This document shows, one piece after another, positions 1 through 9,142 of a DNA stretch of 64,000 nucleotides. Origin of the DNA: Aldehydirespirator sp965248735. GTDB taxonomy: Bacteria > Actinomycetota > Acidimicrobiia > Acidimicrobiales > Aldehydirespiratoraceae. The DNA is taken from NCBI GenBank assembly GCA_965248735.1, contig OZ252146.1, positions 558,001-622,000 on the forward strand, written 5' to 3'. The notes beneath the pieces are model-generated. The model worked only from the letters and a program-made list of their open reading frames with translations, had not been told where the DNA came from and searched no databases. The translations under genes and the position numbers were made by a program. The number at the start of each line of letters is the position of its first letter. Position 1 is the first letter of the stretch.

Positions 1-1904
1 TCAACCACTTCGTGGTGCTCGAAGGGTTCCGGCGAGACCGCTACTGCCTGAATGATCCCGCCAACGGCCGGCGCACAGTGAGCGCAGAGGAGTTCAGCCG
101 GGCGTTCACCGGCGTCGTGCTGGTGCTCGAACCCGGGCCCGGCTTCCAGCCGGGCGGCACCAGGCCCGGGATCGTCCGCAAGCTGTGGCCCTGGCTGCGG
201 GAGGTGAAGGTCCCGCTGGCCTTCGCGGCCGCGTGCGGGCTGCTGCTGGCCGTGCCGGGCCTGGCCCTGCCTGTGCTGCTGAGCGTGTTCGTCGACCGGG
301 TTCTCGGGGCGCAGCAGACCGAGTGGGGAGGCCTCCTGGTCGCGGCCGCGGTGGCGGCCGGGGCGCTGGCCTACCTGCTCGCCTGGTTGCAGCAGCGGTG
401 TCTCAACAGGCTGGCTGTGCGCCTCTCGGTGGTACACGCCCAGCAGTTCGTGGCGCGTCTGTTCCGGCTGCCGGTGGAGTTCTTCGCGCACCGTTTCGCG
501 GGCGACCTGACGGTGCGGTCCCAGCTGGTGGACTTCGTGGCCAACGGCTCGTCGACGTACTTCGTCGGGGTGATGATCGAGCTGACCATGAGCCTCGTCT
601 TCCTGGCTGTGATGGTCGTCTACGATCCGCTGCTCGCCCTGCTCGTCGCCGCGCTGGGGGTGTCCAACACCACCTGCGTCCGGCTGGTGCATCGGCGCCG
701 CAGCGACGAGAACCGTCAGATGCAGCGCGATCAGGCCCTACTGTCGGGCATCTCGCTGTTCGGCCTGCGCAGCATGGACTCGCTGCGGGCGGCCGCCGCC
801 ACCGACGACTTCTTCGTGCGCTGGGCCGGCCACCAGGCGCGGGAGCTCACGACCCGGCAGAAGTTTGCCGAGCTGAGCTATGTGACCGCGTCGTTGCCGG
901 GGATGTTCCTGATGCTGGGCAGCGCGCTGGTGCTGGGGGTGGGCGGCTGGCGCGTGATGTCGGGAGACATGACCGTCGGAGCCCTGATGGGCTTCTATGT
1001 CCTCACCACCAACTTCCTGCTGCCCGCCGGCCGCTTCGTGCTGTTCCTGGACGCCTTCCAGATCCTCGACGCCAACCTGCAGCGGATCAACGACGTGCTC
1101 GACGCTCCCGAGGACGCGCATCTCACGGAGGCCCCCGATGCTGTACCCGACCGGGTCGCGACCCTGGGCGGGAGGCTGCGGCTGGCCGGGCGGATCGAGC
1201 TGCGCAACGTCACCTTCGGCCACCGGCCCAACCGCGCCCCTCTCATCGAGGGCTTCAGCCTGACGGTGGAGCCCGGCCAGCGGGTGGCGGTGATCGGTCC
1301 CACCGGATCGGGCAAGTCGACCCTGCTGAAGTTGCTCAGCGGCGAGTACACGCCGTGGTCGGGCGAGATCCTCTTCGACGGCGTGCCGAGCCGCGAGATC
1401 CCCCGCGAGGTGCTGACCGGCTCGGTGTCCATCGTCGATCAGCAGATCTTCCTGTTCGGGTCCACGGTGCGCGACAACCTGACCCTGTGGAATCCCACCG
1501 TGCCGGACCGCCAGATTGTGGCCGCCGCCCGGGACGCGCTGATCCACGACGAGATCATGGGGCGCGAGTCGGGGTACGACTCCGTCGTGGAGGAGGAGGG
1601 CCGCAACTTCAGCGGCGGCCAGCGCCAGCGGCTCGAGATAGCCCGGGCCCTGGTCAACAACCCGTCGGCGCTGTTCCTCGACGAGGCCACCAGCGCCCTC
1701 GACGCGGTGAGCGAGATGCGCATCGACGACGCGCTGCGGCGCCGCGGCTGCACTTGCCTGATCGTGGCGCATCGCCTGAGCACCATCCGCGACTGCGACC
1801 AGATCATCGTGCTGGACCGCGGGGGCGAGGTCCAGCGGGGCACGCACGAAGACCTGATGGCCTGCGAGCAGGGCCTCTACTACCGGCTCATCCGGTCCCA
1901 GTGA
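1..1904 (+). CDS. NHLP/NHLM-type peptide exporter, peptidase-ABC protein (5' partial)
   Basis: The reading frame is open to the window edge, so the gene starts upstream. The first visible residues (NHFVVLEGF) match the His-containing end of a C39 bacteriocin-processing peptidase. A six-helix ABC exporter membrane domain follows (roughly residues 50-330, counted from the GTG at 12), then a nucleotide-binding domain with Walker A GPTGSGKST (about 428), signature FSGGQRQR (about 531), Walker B LFLDEATSALD (about 553) and an H-loop VAHRLST. Such proteins cleave the leader of a ribosomally made peptide and export it. The TGA stop overlaps the GTG of the next gene (GTGA), so the two are translationally coupled. 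The family call rests on this pairing; a generic C39 bacteriocin exporter is the alternative. Confidence 0.85.
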   Translation, partial: NHFVVLEGFRRDRYCLNDPANGRRTVSAEEFSRAFTGVVLVLEPGPGFQPGGTRPGIVRKLWPWLREVKVPLAFAAACGLLLAVPGLALPVLLSVFVDRVLGAQQTEWGGLLVAAAVAAGALAYLLAWLQQRCLNRLAVRLSVVHAQQFVARLFRLPVEFFAHRFAGDLTVRSQLVDFVANGSSTYFVGVMIELTMSLVFLAVMVVYDPLLALLVAALGVSNTTCVRLVHRRRSDENRQMQRDQALLSGISLFGLRSMDSLRAAAATDDFFVRWAGHQARELTTRQKFAELSYVTASLPGMFLMLGSALVLGVGGWRVMSGDMTVGALMGFYVLTTNFLLPAGRFVLFLDAFQILDANLQRINDVLDAPEDAHLTEAPDAVPDRVATLGGRLRLAGRIELRNVTFGHRPNRAPLIEGFSLTVEPGQRVAVIGPTGSGKSTLLKLLSGEYTPWSGEILFDGVPSREIPREVLTGSVSIVDQQIFLFGSTVRDNLTLWNPTVPDRQIVAAARDALIHDEIMGRESGYDSVVEEEGRNFSGGQRQRLEIARALVNNPSALFLDEATSALDAVSEMRIDDALRRRGCTCLIVAHRLSTIRDCDQIIVLDRGGEVQRGTHEDLMACEQGLYYRLIRSQ

Positions 1905-4837
1905 CGGCAAACGGGGGCGGCTGCGGCTGCGGGGCAGGGGCCGCCGTGACTGTGAGCGAGGCGCTCGCCGAGCTCGCCGTGTCGGTCGGGGCGCCGGTGG
2001 ACACTGCGGGCAACCGGCCAGTGCGGCTCGACGACCCGTCGTCGTGCTGGTTCGTGGAGAGCGGCGCGCTCGATGTGTTCCTCGTCGAGCGCAACGACGG
2101 CGGTTCGTCCTCGAGCTTGAGGCATCTTCTGCGGGCCGGCCCCGGGCGCTTGGTGTTCGGGGTGGGCTCGGAGGCTCATCCGCTGGCGCCGATCGCCAAG
2201 GGGCTGCAGGGGTCGAGGCTGCGCCGCCTGGGCGTGGCGGAGCTGGCCCGCCCCTCTGTTGCCGAGGTGGTCGCCGCGCAGGCGGACGCGTGGGTGGCGG
2301 ACTTCGCGGCCCCGATCGCCCGTCGGATCGAGCCCCGGCCCCGGTTCGACGGGCTGATCGGCTGGGGCGAGCATCTCGACTCCGGGACCCCCCTGGTGCT
2401 GTCGGCTCGGATCGGCGAGGTCGTGTGGGTCTCGACCGCTCGCGGCGGCCCGGTCGCCTACCTGGGGACCGAGGAGCCCTCCGCAGGTGGCACCGGCCTG
2501 GTGCCGGTGACCTCCGACACCTGGCTCACGCTGCAGGGCGGAGCCCGGGTGAGCGGCGCCTCGTCGGCCGACCTTGGGCGCGAGGGGCGCCTGCTGGCGG
2601 CCCTGTCGGAGTTCCACGCCCTGGCGCTGGACGCGGAGCATCTGAACCGGCAGCTGCTGCTGGCGGACGAAGCCAACCTGCAGACTGCCAGGGCGGCCCA
2701 CCGTCTCCGGGAGGAGGACAGCGCCAGGCACAGCCTGTTCAACGTCCTGGGATCGCGCCGGCGCAGAGAGACGGACCCTCCCCTGATGGCCGCGCTCGGG
2801 CTGGTGGGCAGCCATGAGCGCATCACCTTTCGGGCGCCGCCCCCCGGAGGGGTCCCCGGCTCCGGCGGGCCGTCCCTGAGGGCTGTCCTCGACGCGTCCG
2901 GCATCCGCGGTCGCAGGGTGCGCCTGGCGCCGGAGGATCGCTGGTGGCGGGGCGACAGCGGCGCCATGCTGGGCTTCCGCCGCGAGGACGGTGGCCCGGT
3001 GGCGCTGCTTCCGGGCCTCGCCGGGCGCTACCGCGCCGTCGATCCGGCCTCGGGCCGCACCGAGCGCCTCGACGCGGCCGGGGCGGCAGCCATCGAGGAT
3101 GAGGCCTGGCTCTTCTACCGAAGTCTGCCGGGTGACGCGCCCGTGGGAACGAGGGACGTCCTGCGCTTCCTCCGGGCTGGCTCGGGCGCCGACATCGGCC
3201 GGCTCGCGGCCGCGGGCCTCCTGGTGGCCGTCCTGACGCTGATGCCAGCCGTGCTGGTCGGTCTCATGGTAGACCGCGTGATTCCCGCCGGTGACGGCAG
3301 TCTGCTGGTGCGAGTCACCCTGGTGCTGGGGATGCTGGCCGCGATGGCGGCGCTGCTGAGGGTGCTACAGGGAACGGTGATGATGCAACTCGAGGGCCGC
3401 GTCGCTACCCGGCTCGGAGCAGCGCTGTGGGACCGGCTGCTGGACCTGCCGCCCCGCTTCTTCCGCAACTATAGGGCCGGCGACCTGGGGGTGAGGATGT
3501 CAGCGGTCCAGACCCTCAGGGACCAGACGTCGGGAGTCGTGGTCGGCACCGTGCTGTCTGTCGTGCTGCTGCTGCCCGCGCTGGCGCTGCTGTTCGCCTA
3601 CGACGCCGCGCTGGCCTGGCTGAACCTCGGATTCGGCCTCCTCGCCCTGTTTGTGATCGTGTCGGTGGGCCTGCTCCAGGTCGCTCCGCTGCGCCGACGC
3701 CATGCGGCAGTGAGACGGCTCTCCGGCGACATGTTCCAGTTCATCAACGGCATGGGCAAGCTGCGGGCCGCCGGAGCGGAGAAGTCGGCCATGGCCTCCT
3801 GGGCCCGCGGCTACCGGGAACAGCAGCTGGCCCATCTGCAGGCCCGCCGGCTGAACCAACACCTCGTCGCGTTCAGCACGGCCGTCCCCGCTCTGGCCAG
3901 CGCCGTGCTGTTCGCCGCGGCCGCGGGTAGCGGCGTCGCCCTCGGCGACTTCCTCGCGGTGTACGCGGCGTCCGTGGTCTTCTACGGCGCCATCGTCGCT
4001 CTGGGCCAGTCGTTCAGCGGGATCGCGGCCGCGGTGCCCACGTACGAGGAGATCAAGCCCGTGCTGGAGGCCGTTCCCGAGAGCGCCGCCTCGGGCACGG
4101 CCTCGCCGGAGCTGAGCGGCGAGATGCGTCTCGACCATGTGAGCTTCCGCTACGACGGGGCAGCCCCCCTGATACTCGACGACGTCTCGATCCATGCCCG
4201 TCCCGGCGAGTTCGTGGCCATCGTCGGCGAGTCCGGCGCGGGCAAGAGCACTCTGCTGAGGGTGGCGCTCGGACTGGAGGAGCCCACCGCGGGCGCGGTG
4301 TACTACGACGGCATCGACCTTGCCAGCCTCGAGCGCCGCTCCGTGCGCCGCCAGATGGGCGTGGTCGCCCAGGACGGCGCTATCCAGCCGGGCAACATCC
4401 TCGACAACATCCTGGGGCTGGACGACGAGCTGACCATCGCCGACGCCTGGCAAGCCGCGGAGCGTGCGGCCGTGGACGGCGACATCGCCGACATGCCGAT
4501 GCAGATGTTCACCGTCGTCGGCGACTCTTCGGCGATCTTCTCGGGCGGCCAGATCCAGCGCATCCGCATCGCGGCGGCGCTGGCCCGCAGTCCGCGCATC
4601 GTGTTCCTCGACGAGGCCACAAACTGGCTGGACGCCGGGAGCCAGGCGGAGGTGATGGCCAGCATCGAGAGGCTCGCCGTGACCCGTGTCGTGATCGCCC
4701 ACCGCCTGTCCACCGTCCGCGCCGCGGAGCGCATCTACGTGCTCCAAGCCGGGCGCGTCGTGCAGGAGGGCAGCTTCGAGGAGCTGTCGGGCGCCCGGGG
4801 CCCGTTCCTGGACCTCATGCAACGCCAGATGGCCTGA
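1901..4837 (+). CDS. NHLP/NHLM-type exporter second ABC subunit
   Basis: The GTG at 1901 overlaps the previous stop and gives 978 residues; the much longer open frame upstream is only a shadow of the first gene. The N-terminal 400 or so residues lack transmembrane character and correspond to the regulatory, cyclic-nucleotide-domain-like region typical of the second NHLM exporter ABC protein. An exporter membrane domain follows (about 420-700) and a nucleotide-binding domain with Walker A GESGAGKST (about 775), signature FSGGQIQR (about 880), Walker B VFLDEATNWLD and H-loop IAHRLST. It probably forms a heterodimer with the upstream protein. No leader-peptide precursor or maturase is visible in the window, so the cargo genes must lie upstream or be lost. 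The last 24 codons lie in a 139-bp repeat that recurs at 15998. Confidence 0.85.
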   Translation: MTANGGGCGCGAGAAVTVSEALAELAVSVGAPVDTAGNRPVRLDDPSSCWFVESGALDVFLVERNDGGSSSSLRHLLRAGPGRLVFGVGSEAHPLAPIAKGLQGSRLRRLGVAELARPSVAEVVAAQADAWVADFAAPIARRIEPRPRFDGLIGWGEHLDSGTPLVLSARIGEVVWVSTARGGPVAYLGTEEPSAGGTGLVPVTSDTWLTLQGGARVSGASSADLGREGRLLAALSEFHALALDAEHLNRQLLLADEANLQTARAAHRLREEDSARHSLFNVLGSRRRRETDPPLMAALGLVGSHERITFRAPPPGGVPGSGGPSLRAVLDASGIRGRRVRLAPEDRWWRGDSGAMLGFRREDGGPVALLPGLAGRYRAVDPASGRTERLDAAGAAAIEDEAWLFYRSLPGDAPVGTRDVLRFLRAGSGADIGRLAAAGLLVAVLTLMPAVLVGLMVDRVIPAGDGSLLVRVTLVLGMLAAMAALLRVLQGTVMMQLEGRVATRLGAALWDRLLDLPPRFFRNYRAGDLGVRMSAVQTLRDQTSGVVVGTVLSVVLLLPALALLFAYDAALAWLNLGFGLLALFVIVSVGLLQVAPLRRRHAAVRRLSGDMFQFINGMGKLRAAGAEKSAMASWARGYREQQLAHLQARRLNQHLVAFSTAVPALASAVLFAAAAGSGVALGDFLAVYAASVVFYGAIVALGQSFSGIAAAVPTYEEIKPVLEAVPESAASGTASPELSGEMRLDHVSFRYDGAAPLILDDVSIHARPGEFVAIVGESGAGKSTLLRVALGLEEPTAGAVYYDGIDLASLERRSVRRQMGVVAQDGAIQPGNILDNILGLDDELTIADAWQAAERAAVDGDIADMPMQMFTVVGDSSAIFSGGQIQRIRIAAALARSPRIVFLDEATNWLDAGSQAEVMASIERLAVTRVVIAHRLSTVRAAERIYVLQAGRVVQEGSFEELSGARGPFLDLMQRQMA

Positions 4838-4904
4838 GTGCGAGGGTCTTGCCACCTCTGCGACGCACAACCCCAGGATGCCCACTGGGAGTGGGGATCC
4901 TCAA
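4766..4904. repeat. 139-bp direct repeat, left copy (att-like)
   Basis: This stretch is identical to 15998-16136 except for one base (C at 4883, T at 16115). It covers the last codons and stop of the exporter gene and the hairpin behind it. The identity starts and stops abruptly on both sides. A repeat that restores the 3' end of a gene is typical of an attachment site used by an integrase. Confidence 0.95.
4875..4901 (+). terminator. Candidate hairpin terminator after exporter operon
   Basis: AGGATGCCCACT and AGTGGGGATCCT form a 12-bp stem with one mismatch around a GGG loop, 37 bases after the stop. There is no T-run, so intrinsic termination is uncertain. It is part of the 139-bp repeat. 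Confidence 0.4.
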
Positions 4905-4931
4905 GGCGGGAACGGCGGGTGACTCAGGTCA

Positions 4932-5606
4932 TTAGCGGGACTTAGGCGCCGGCGGCTTGGCTTGTGGCGCGATGATCGTGTCGAAGTAGTTGAGCACGAG
5001 TTCCTCTAGGTTTCGGAGATGCGTCTCCAATGCGACCGGCCCGCGGTGAAGGATCTCGCGCTTGATCGCGTATCGACCCAGCACGCCCATCAGGATGTGC
5101 GTGAGGGTCACAAGCCGCTCAGCGGTTTCATCGTCAAAGGAACCGGCCATGATCGTCCCGTCGAGGTCGAGGGCCTCACGTGAGCGTGACGTATACCAAC
5201 TCGCGAGTTCCTCGCTGATGCCGCGAAACGGTCTGTAGCTGTCCAACACCGTGAGGTACCGGTGGGCGTCGCGGTGGTGCTCGAACTGTGTGATCAGTGA
5301 CACGAGCGCGGCCCTCGCGGCCTCGACTGGCTCCGCTCCCGCGGGCACCGCCTCCAGGGCCTTGGTGACCAGCTTCGCGATCGTCCGCCCGGCAACCTCG
5401 AAGGCCAACTCGTCGCGCCCCTCGAAATAGCGATAGAGCGTGGTCCGGGTCACGCCGACGCGTTGAGCGATGTCGATGATGGTCGTGGTCGCGATGCCGC
5501 GCTCAAGGAACAACTCCTCGGCCGCGCTGATGATCTCGGATCTGCGGCTTGAGGATTCGTCCGCCCGTTCGGCGCGGTGTCGCGCAAGACCGCTGCGTTG
5601 GGCCAT
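4932..5606 (-). CDS. TetR/AcrR family transcriptional regulator
   Basis: A 224-residue protein with an N-terminal helix-turn-helix (IIDIAQRVGVTRTTLYRYFE) followed by a helical ligand-binding domain, normal length for TetR. The ATG at 5606 places the DNA-binding domain about 30 residues in; an upstream in-frame start at 5648 would add 14 residues with no family support. It is the first gene inside the 139-bp repeats. Its target and ligand are unknown; TetR proteins usually repress neighbouring transport or metabolic genes, and the adjacent exporter operon is a possible target by position only. Confidence 0.88.
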   Translation of the reverse strand: MAQRSGLARHRAERADESSSRRSEIISAAEELFLERGIATTTIIDIAQRVGVTRTTLYRYFEGRDELAFEVAGRTIAKLVTKALEAVPAGAEPVEAARAALVSLITQFEHHRDAHRYLTVLDSYRPFRGISEELASWYTSRSREALDLDGTIMAGSFDDETAERLVTLTHILMGVLGRYAIKREILHRGPVALETHLRNLEELVLNYFDTIIAPQAKPPAPKSR

Positions 5607-6529
5607 GGTTCTCGCCTCGTCGCTCCACAACAGCGTACCGGTGGCCAATACGCGGTTCGGCTGGCACCCTCAAGGAGGATGCAAGCTACGCCGCATCCAA
5701 GAGAACCCTCCGGCCAATGCCCCACTGAGATCCGCTGAGAACCAGAAGAGCGCAGCAACAGGCTGTCACCACCCACCGCCAGCTGACGCCAGAAGCCGGA
5801 CTGCTGGGTGGACTCCCCACAAGGCTGGCCTCGGCGGGCGTCGTGAACTCCGCGCTTCTTGCGCTCCTTGCCGCCTTTGACCAGATTCCCCCATGCCGGC
5901 TCGAAGAGCGTGTCTGTCATGTTCACCGACGCGTGCCACCGGTACTTCAGCCGGCCGTTTGCCTGCCTGATAGCACGCGGTTTGCCTGACCGCGGCCTTC
6001 TGCCCCACTCCTTGCCCATTTCGCTGGTCAACTCGGTGAACTCCACTCTCACTGAAGGCGCGTCCGAGTCAGGCAAGGACATGTCCACATCGTGGGTGCC
6101 GCCCGATTCTGAGGGATGGTGATACCGGAGATGGCTTCCGGCCATGATCCGCTCCAGTGCGCCAACGCAGACCTCTGCGCTACTTGGGCAGGGGTGCACC
6201 AGCGACGCGTCAGGTCTGCCGCTTGCAGCGCCAAACCGCCGCAGCTCATGCAGCAGAACACGAGCATCGACTCCGAGACTGACTTCGCTCCCGCCCTCTT
6301 TGGCGTGCGCCAGAAGTAGCGGACGGGCCTTGTCGCTGCCACCGATGCTTGCACGCTGCTGTAGTTCTCGCTCGATCTGCCCTATGGCCTCATCGCCGAG
6401 ACGCACCATCGTCTCCACGTGGTCGAATACATCGCCGAACTCGAAATCCACGGGCATCCCAGACTCGTCCAGCGTGGTGATCGAATAGGACAGATTCGCT
6501 ACCAGATCGAAGAAGCACCCAAAGCGCAA
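5450..6529 (-). CDS. Hypothetical protein, 3' end probably degraded
   Basis: The part from 6529 down to about 5750 has protein-like composition with ordinary codons (for example VDFEFGDVFDHVETMVRLGD near the start). The last 100 or so residues are low-complexity and run 157 bp into the TetR gene in a different frame, suggesting that the true 3' end was lost. I do not recognise a family. Base composition is less G+C-rich than in the flanking chromosome, as in other genes of this segment. It may be cargo of the mobile segment. Confidence 0.4.
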   Translation of the reverse strand: MRFGCFFDLVANLSYSITTLDESGMPVDFEFGDVFDHVETMVRLGDEAIGQIERELQQRASIGGSDKARPLLLAHAKEGGSEVSLGVDARVLLHELRRFGAASGRPDASLVHPCPSSAEVCVGALERIMAGSHLRYHHPSESGGTHDVDMSLPDSDAPSVRVEFTELTSEMGKEWGRRPRSGKPRAIRQANGRLKYRWHASVNMTDTLFEPAWGNLVKGGKERKKRGVHDARRGQPCGESTQQSGFWRQLAVGGDSLLLRSSGSQRISVGHWPEGSLGCGVACILLEGASRTAYWPPVRCCGATRREPWPNAAVLRDTAPNGRTNPQAADPRSSARPRSCSLSAASRPRPSSTSLNASA

Positions 6530-6597
6530 ACTCTTGCCTCAACGGCTCGGCGTACCGATAGCTGCTTAGCACCTCTACTTTCTGGGCGCTTCGCGTT

Positions 6598-7670
6598 TTA
6601 GGTCGGAGTGAGGGTTTCGAGGAGTGCCCAGTCAGGTTTGCCGGCATACAGCAGGGCTCTGATGCGGTAGTTGTCGAGGTTGGTGAATCCGAAGGCGGCG
6701 CGTTTGACGCGTTTGATCGGGTTGTTGGCCGCTCCGGTGGGTGCGTTGGTGACCCGGGCGGCGTGCCAGTCAGCGTTCTGTGTGCGCCAGGCGGTGATGG
6801 TGCGCCCGAGCCTGTTGATCTCTTCGGGCATGGCGGGGTCCTGGAGATCGGCGCCGAGTTGGTCCGCGGTGGCGGCGCCGACGTTGGGATCGGGTATGTC
6901 ATAGATGGCCCTGAGGGTCTCTTCAGCGGTGCCGGGCGTCGCGGACCTCGCCGTGGGGGTCGCGGGCGTCGAGCAGGCCCCGCAGTCTGGCGCGGCCCGC
7001 GTCGGTGATGCGCTCGGACGCTGAGACGAGCAGCCTGCGGGCCCGATACAGCGGGTCGTCTTTGCGGCCGCGATGGCCCAGCGTCTGGTTCTGGACCCGG
7101 CGGCGCACCTCGTCGAGGGCGTCGTTGGCGAGCCGCACGACGTGGAAGGGGTCCGCGACCTGTCGGGCTTTGGGCACCGCGGCGTCGAACGCGGCCCGGT
7201 AGGGGCCCGAGAGGCCCCGGCACCGCCGAGCGGATCGCCTTGCGCCACTCTCGGGGCCGGCGCAGCAGCCAGCGTGTTGGCGCTTTGGCGTCTCTGCCTC
7301 GGACTATGTCCAAGGAGCTGGCCGCGCCCGACGTCGACGATGCTGGTGCCCCAGGTCTTGGCCCGGAACCGGCCCCGGCGCATCATCAAGTGCTCGTCGA
7401 GGCCCAGCGCCTCCACCTCAGAGATCCTGGCGGTGTCGGCGTCGAGCAGCGCGGCGCCCCAGCGCCTGACCGCGGCGTTGGCGGTGTGCCACCCACAGCC
7501 CAGCCCCTCGGCGACGTCTTTGAGCGGGCGGCCCCGCCCGGCCTGGCGTGTCGCCCACCGCGCCGCGCGGGCCGTCAACAGCGCCCTCGCCGGCGCGATC
7601 TCCGCCGCCTGCTCAGTGACGCTGCCCGCCCCACAGCCATCGCGGGGGCAGCGCCAGCGGCGCTTGTGCC
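6598..7670 (-). pseudogene. ISL3-family transposase, 3' part, frameshifted
   Basis: Downstream portion of an ISL3 transposase. WHKRRWRCP and a Cys-rich segment near 7670 belong to the zinc-binding region, EALGLDEHLMMRRG to the catalytic core. At about 7300 the frame is lost; the middle (DPFHVVRLANDALDEVRRRV, 6923-7177) continues in another frame, and the C-terminus (INRLGRTITAWR to the end) returns to the first. At least two frameshifts make it inactive. The 5' part lies at 8941-9142 beyond an inserted IS110 element. Confidence 0.8.
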
Positions 7671-7892
7671 ATGCGTGTTTGACTGTGGGGCGGCAGCACC
7701 GGCGGGGATGGCTCACTTGTGCATTGCCCCGTCAGGTTGATGGTGGCTTTTGGTGTGAGTGCCTCCTCGCCGGTGTGCCGGCCCGGTGATGTCGCTTGAT
7801 AGAGGCGTCTGAGCCTGGAGCTCATCAACGCATGGTTGCGCACCACCGGGCCATTCTGCCATCTATCAACACCGAGCAGGAAGGTCAGAGCA
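7671..7892 (+). ncRNA. Candidate bridge-RNA region of the IS110 element
   Basis: IS110-family elements encode a structured bridge RNA in the non-coding end next to the recombinase; its loops pair with target and donor DNA. This 222-bp end has no credible ORF. It contains CTTGTGC (7716-7722), identical to the bases just left of the insertion point, and TGGTGTGAG (7751-7759), complementary to the right element/flank junction. That arrangement suits guide loops, but I have not folded the RNA. Confidence 0.35.
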
Positions 7893-8933
7893 ATGCTGGT
7901 AATCGGTATCGACTCGCACAAGGACACTCTGGTGGGCTGCCTCATCGACGCGGCGGGGCGCCCGCCCGAGCATCGCAGCATCGCCAACACGGCGTTGGGG
8001 CACCGCGAGCTGGTCAACTGGGCCCAGGGCGCCTCTGTGGGGCGCGTGGCCATCGAGGGCTCCGGCGGCTACGGGCGAGCCGCAGCGCTCGCTTTGGGCG
8101 AGGCCGGCGCAGAGGTGGTGGACGTTCCGCCGCAGATGACCGCCGCGGCTCGGCGCTCCCAACGCACCGCCGCTAAGTCCGATCCGCTGGACGCGCTGTT
8201 GGTTGCCCGCATCGGCGCCCGCGACAGCGACTTGCCGCCGCCTCGACCCGGCGGGACGCTTGAGGAACTGCGCTGCCTCGCCGGGTACCGCCGTGAACTG
8301 GTCAAGTCCCGCACAGCGCACATCAACCGGCTGCACGCCGACTTGACGCAGATCCGCTGCGGCTATCACCGCACCGGCGCCGCGCTCACCTCCGCCAAAG
8401 GCCTCCAGCGGGTCGCGCGGCTCCTCGCCGGCGACTCCGCCGCGCCGGCGCGGGTCGCGCGCGGCCGTCTCCGACAGATACGCGAACTGAACCGCCAGAT
8501 CGCTGACCTCGCCGCCGAGATCAGCGAACTGGTCAGCGCCAACGGCACCACCCTCACCAAGATTCGCGGCATCGGCACCATCGGAGCCGCCGACATCCTC
8601 ACCGAAGTCGGCGACCCCGCACGCTTCGCCACCAAGGCCCGCTTCGCGATGGCCAACGGCACCGCACCCCTCCAAGCCTCATCGGGGCGCACCGTCCGCC
8701 ACCGACTGAACCGCGGCGGCAACCGCCAACTCAACCGCGCCATCCACACCGCCGCCCTCACTCAGATCGCCCAACCCAACAGCGAAGGCAGACGCCTCTA
8801 CCAACAACACCTCGACCGCGGCAAGACCAAGCGAGAAGCCATCCGCGCCCTCAAGCGACGCATCTCAGACCGCATCTGGACACACCTCCAAACCGACCTA
8901 CGAAACACAAGTCCCACCCTCGCCTTGACATAG
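7893..8933 (+). CDS. IS110-family transposase/recombinase
   Basis: A 346-residue DEDD recombinase, full length for the family. The N-terminal RuvC-like domain begins MLVIGIDSHKDT with the first catalytic Asp, and AKSDPLDALL carries further acidic residues. The C-terminal transposase_20 domain has IRGIGTIGAADILTEVGD and the Ser-containing QASSGRTVRHRLNRGG. The ATG at 7893 gives the canonical start; the open frame extends 19 codons further upstream but those residues are not conserved in style. No frameshift is seen, so the gene may be active. It was the later insertion, since it splits the ISL3 gene. Confidence 0.9.
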   Translation: MLVIGIDSHKDTLVGCLIDAAGRPPEHRSIANTALGHRELVNWAQGASVGRVAIEGSGGYGRAAALALGEAGAEVVDVPPQMTAAARRSQRTAAKSDPLDALLVARIGARDSDLPPPRPGGTLEELRCLAGYRRELVKSRTAHINRLHADLTQIRCGYHRTGAALTSAKGLQRVARLLAGDSAAPARVARGRLRQIRELNRQIADLAAEISELVSANGTTLTKIRGIGTIGAADILTEVGDPARFATKARFAMANGTAPLQASSGRTVRHRLNRGGNRQLNRAIHTAALTQIAQPNSEGRRLYQQHLDRGKTKREAIRALKRRISDRIWTHLQTDLRNTSPTLALT

Positions 8934-8940
8934 AAGCTCA

Positions 8941-9142
8941 CACCAGCCGGGCGGGCCCGCCGAACGCGGGGAGGCCCCGCCAGCTCCACCGCCCGCTCAC
9001 CGTCGGACCACAACGCACCGCCACATCCCCCGCACGGCGGTCTCGCCCCGCCGCGGCGAACGTGCACCCGCAGCGGCTCTCCCTCGTTGTCGGCGACGCT
9101 GAGGACCTCGACGTCGCCGAGTCCCACCAGCAGCTCGCACAT
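8941..9142 (-). pseudogene. ISL3-family transposase, 5' part
   Basis: Begins MCELLVGLGDVEVLSV and contains the CGGCGG zinc-ribbon half expected at the start of an ISL3 transposase. A frameshift separates ERAVELAG from LPAFGGPARLV, then the IS110 element interrupts the gene. Together with 6598-7670 it forms one decayed transposase. Confidence 0.7.

Larger units (their letters stand above)
7671..8940 (+). mobile_element. IS110-family element inserted in the ISL3 transposase gene
   Basis: Joining 7670 to 8941 restores a continuous ISL3 sequence (GGPARLV directly followed by WHKRRW on the minus strand), which places the insertion boundaries to within a base or two. There are no terminal inverted repeats and no obvious target duplication, as expected for IS110. 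The element has about 220 bp of non-coding DNA before the recombinase gene and almost none after it. Confidence 0.8.

Noticed and set aside
185..1900. Long open frame extending the second exporter gene 570 codons upstream
   Set aside because: It is antiphase to the first ABC gene, has Arg/Pro/Gly-rich shadow composition, and the GTGA overlap at 1901 gives the proper start.
738..1910. 390-codon minus-strand open frame over the first exporter gene
   Set aside because: High-G+C antisense shadow; the plus strand has all ABC motifs.
7893..8933. IS110 gene as cargo of the ISL3 element
   Set aside because: The ISL3 reading frame resumes exactly on both sides, so it is an insertion into the gene, not a passenger gene.
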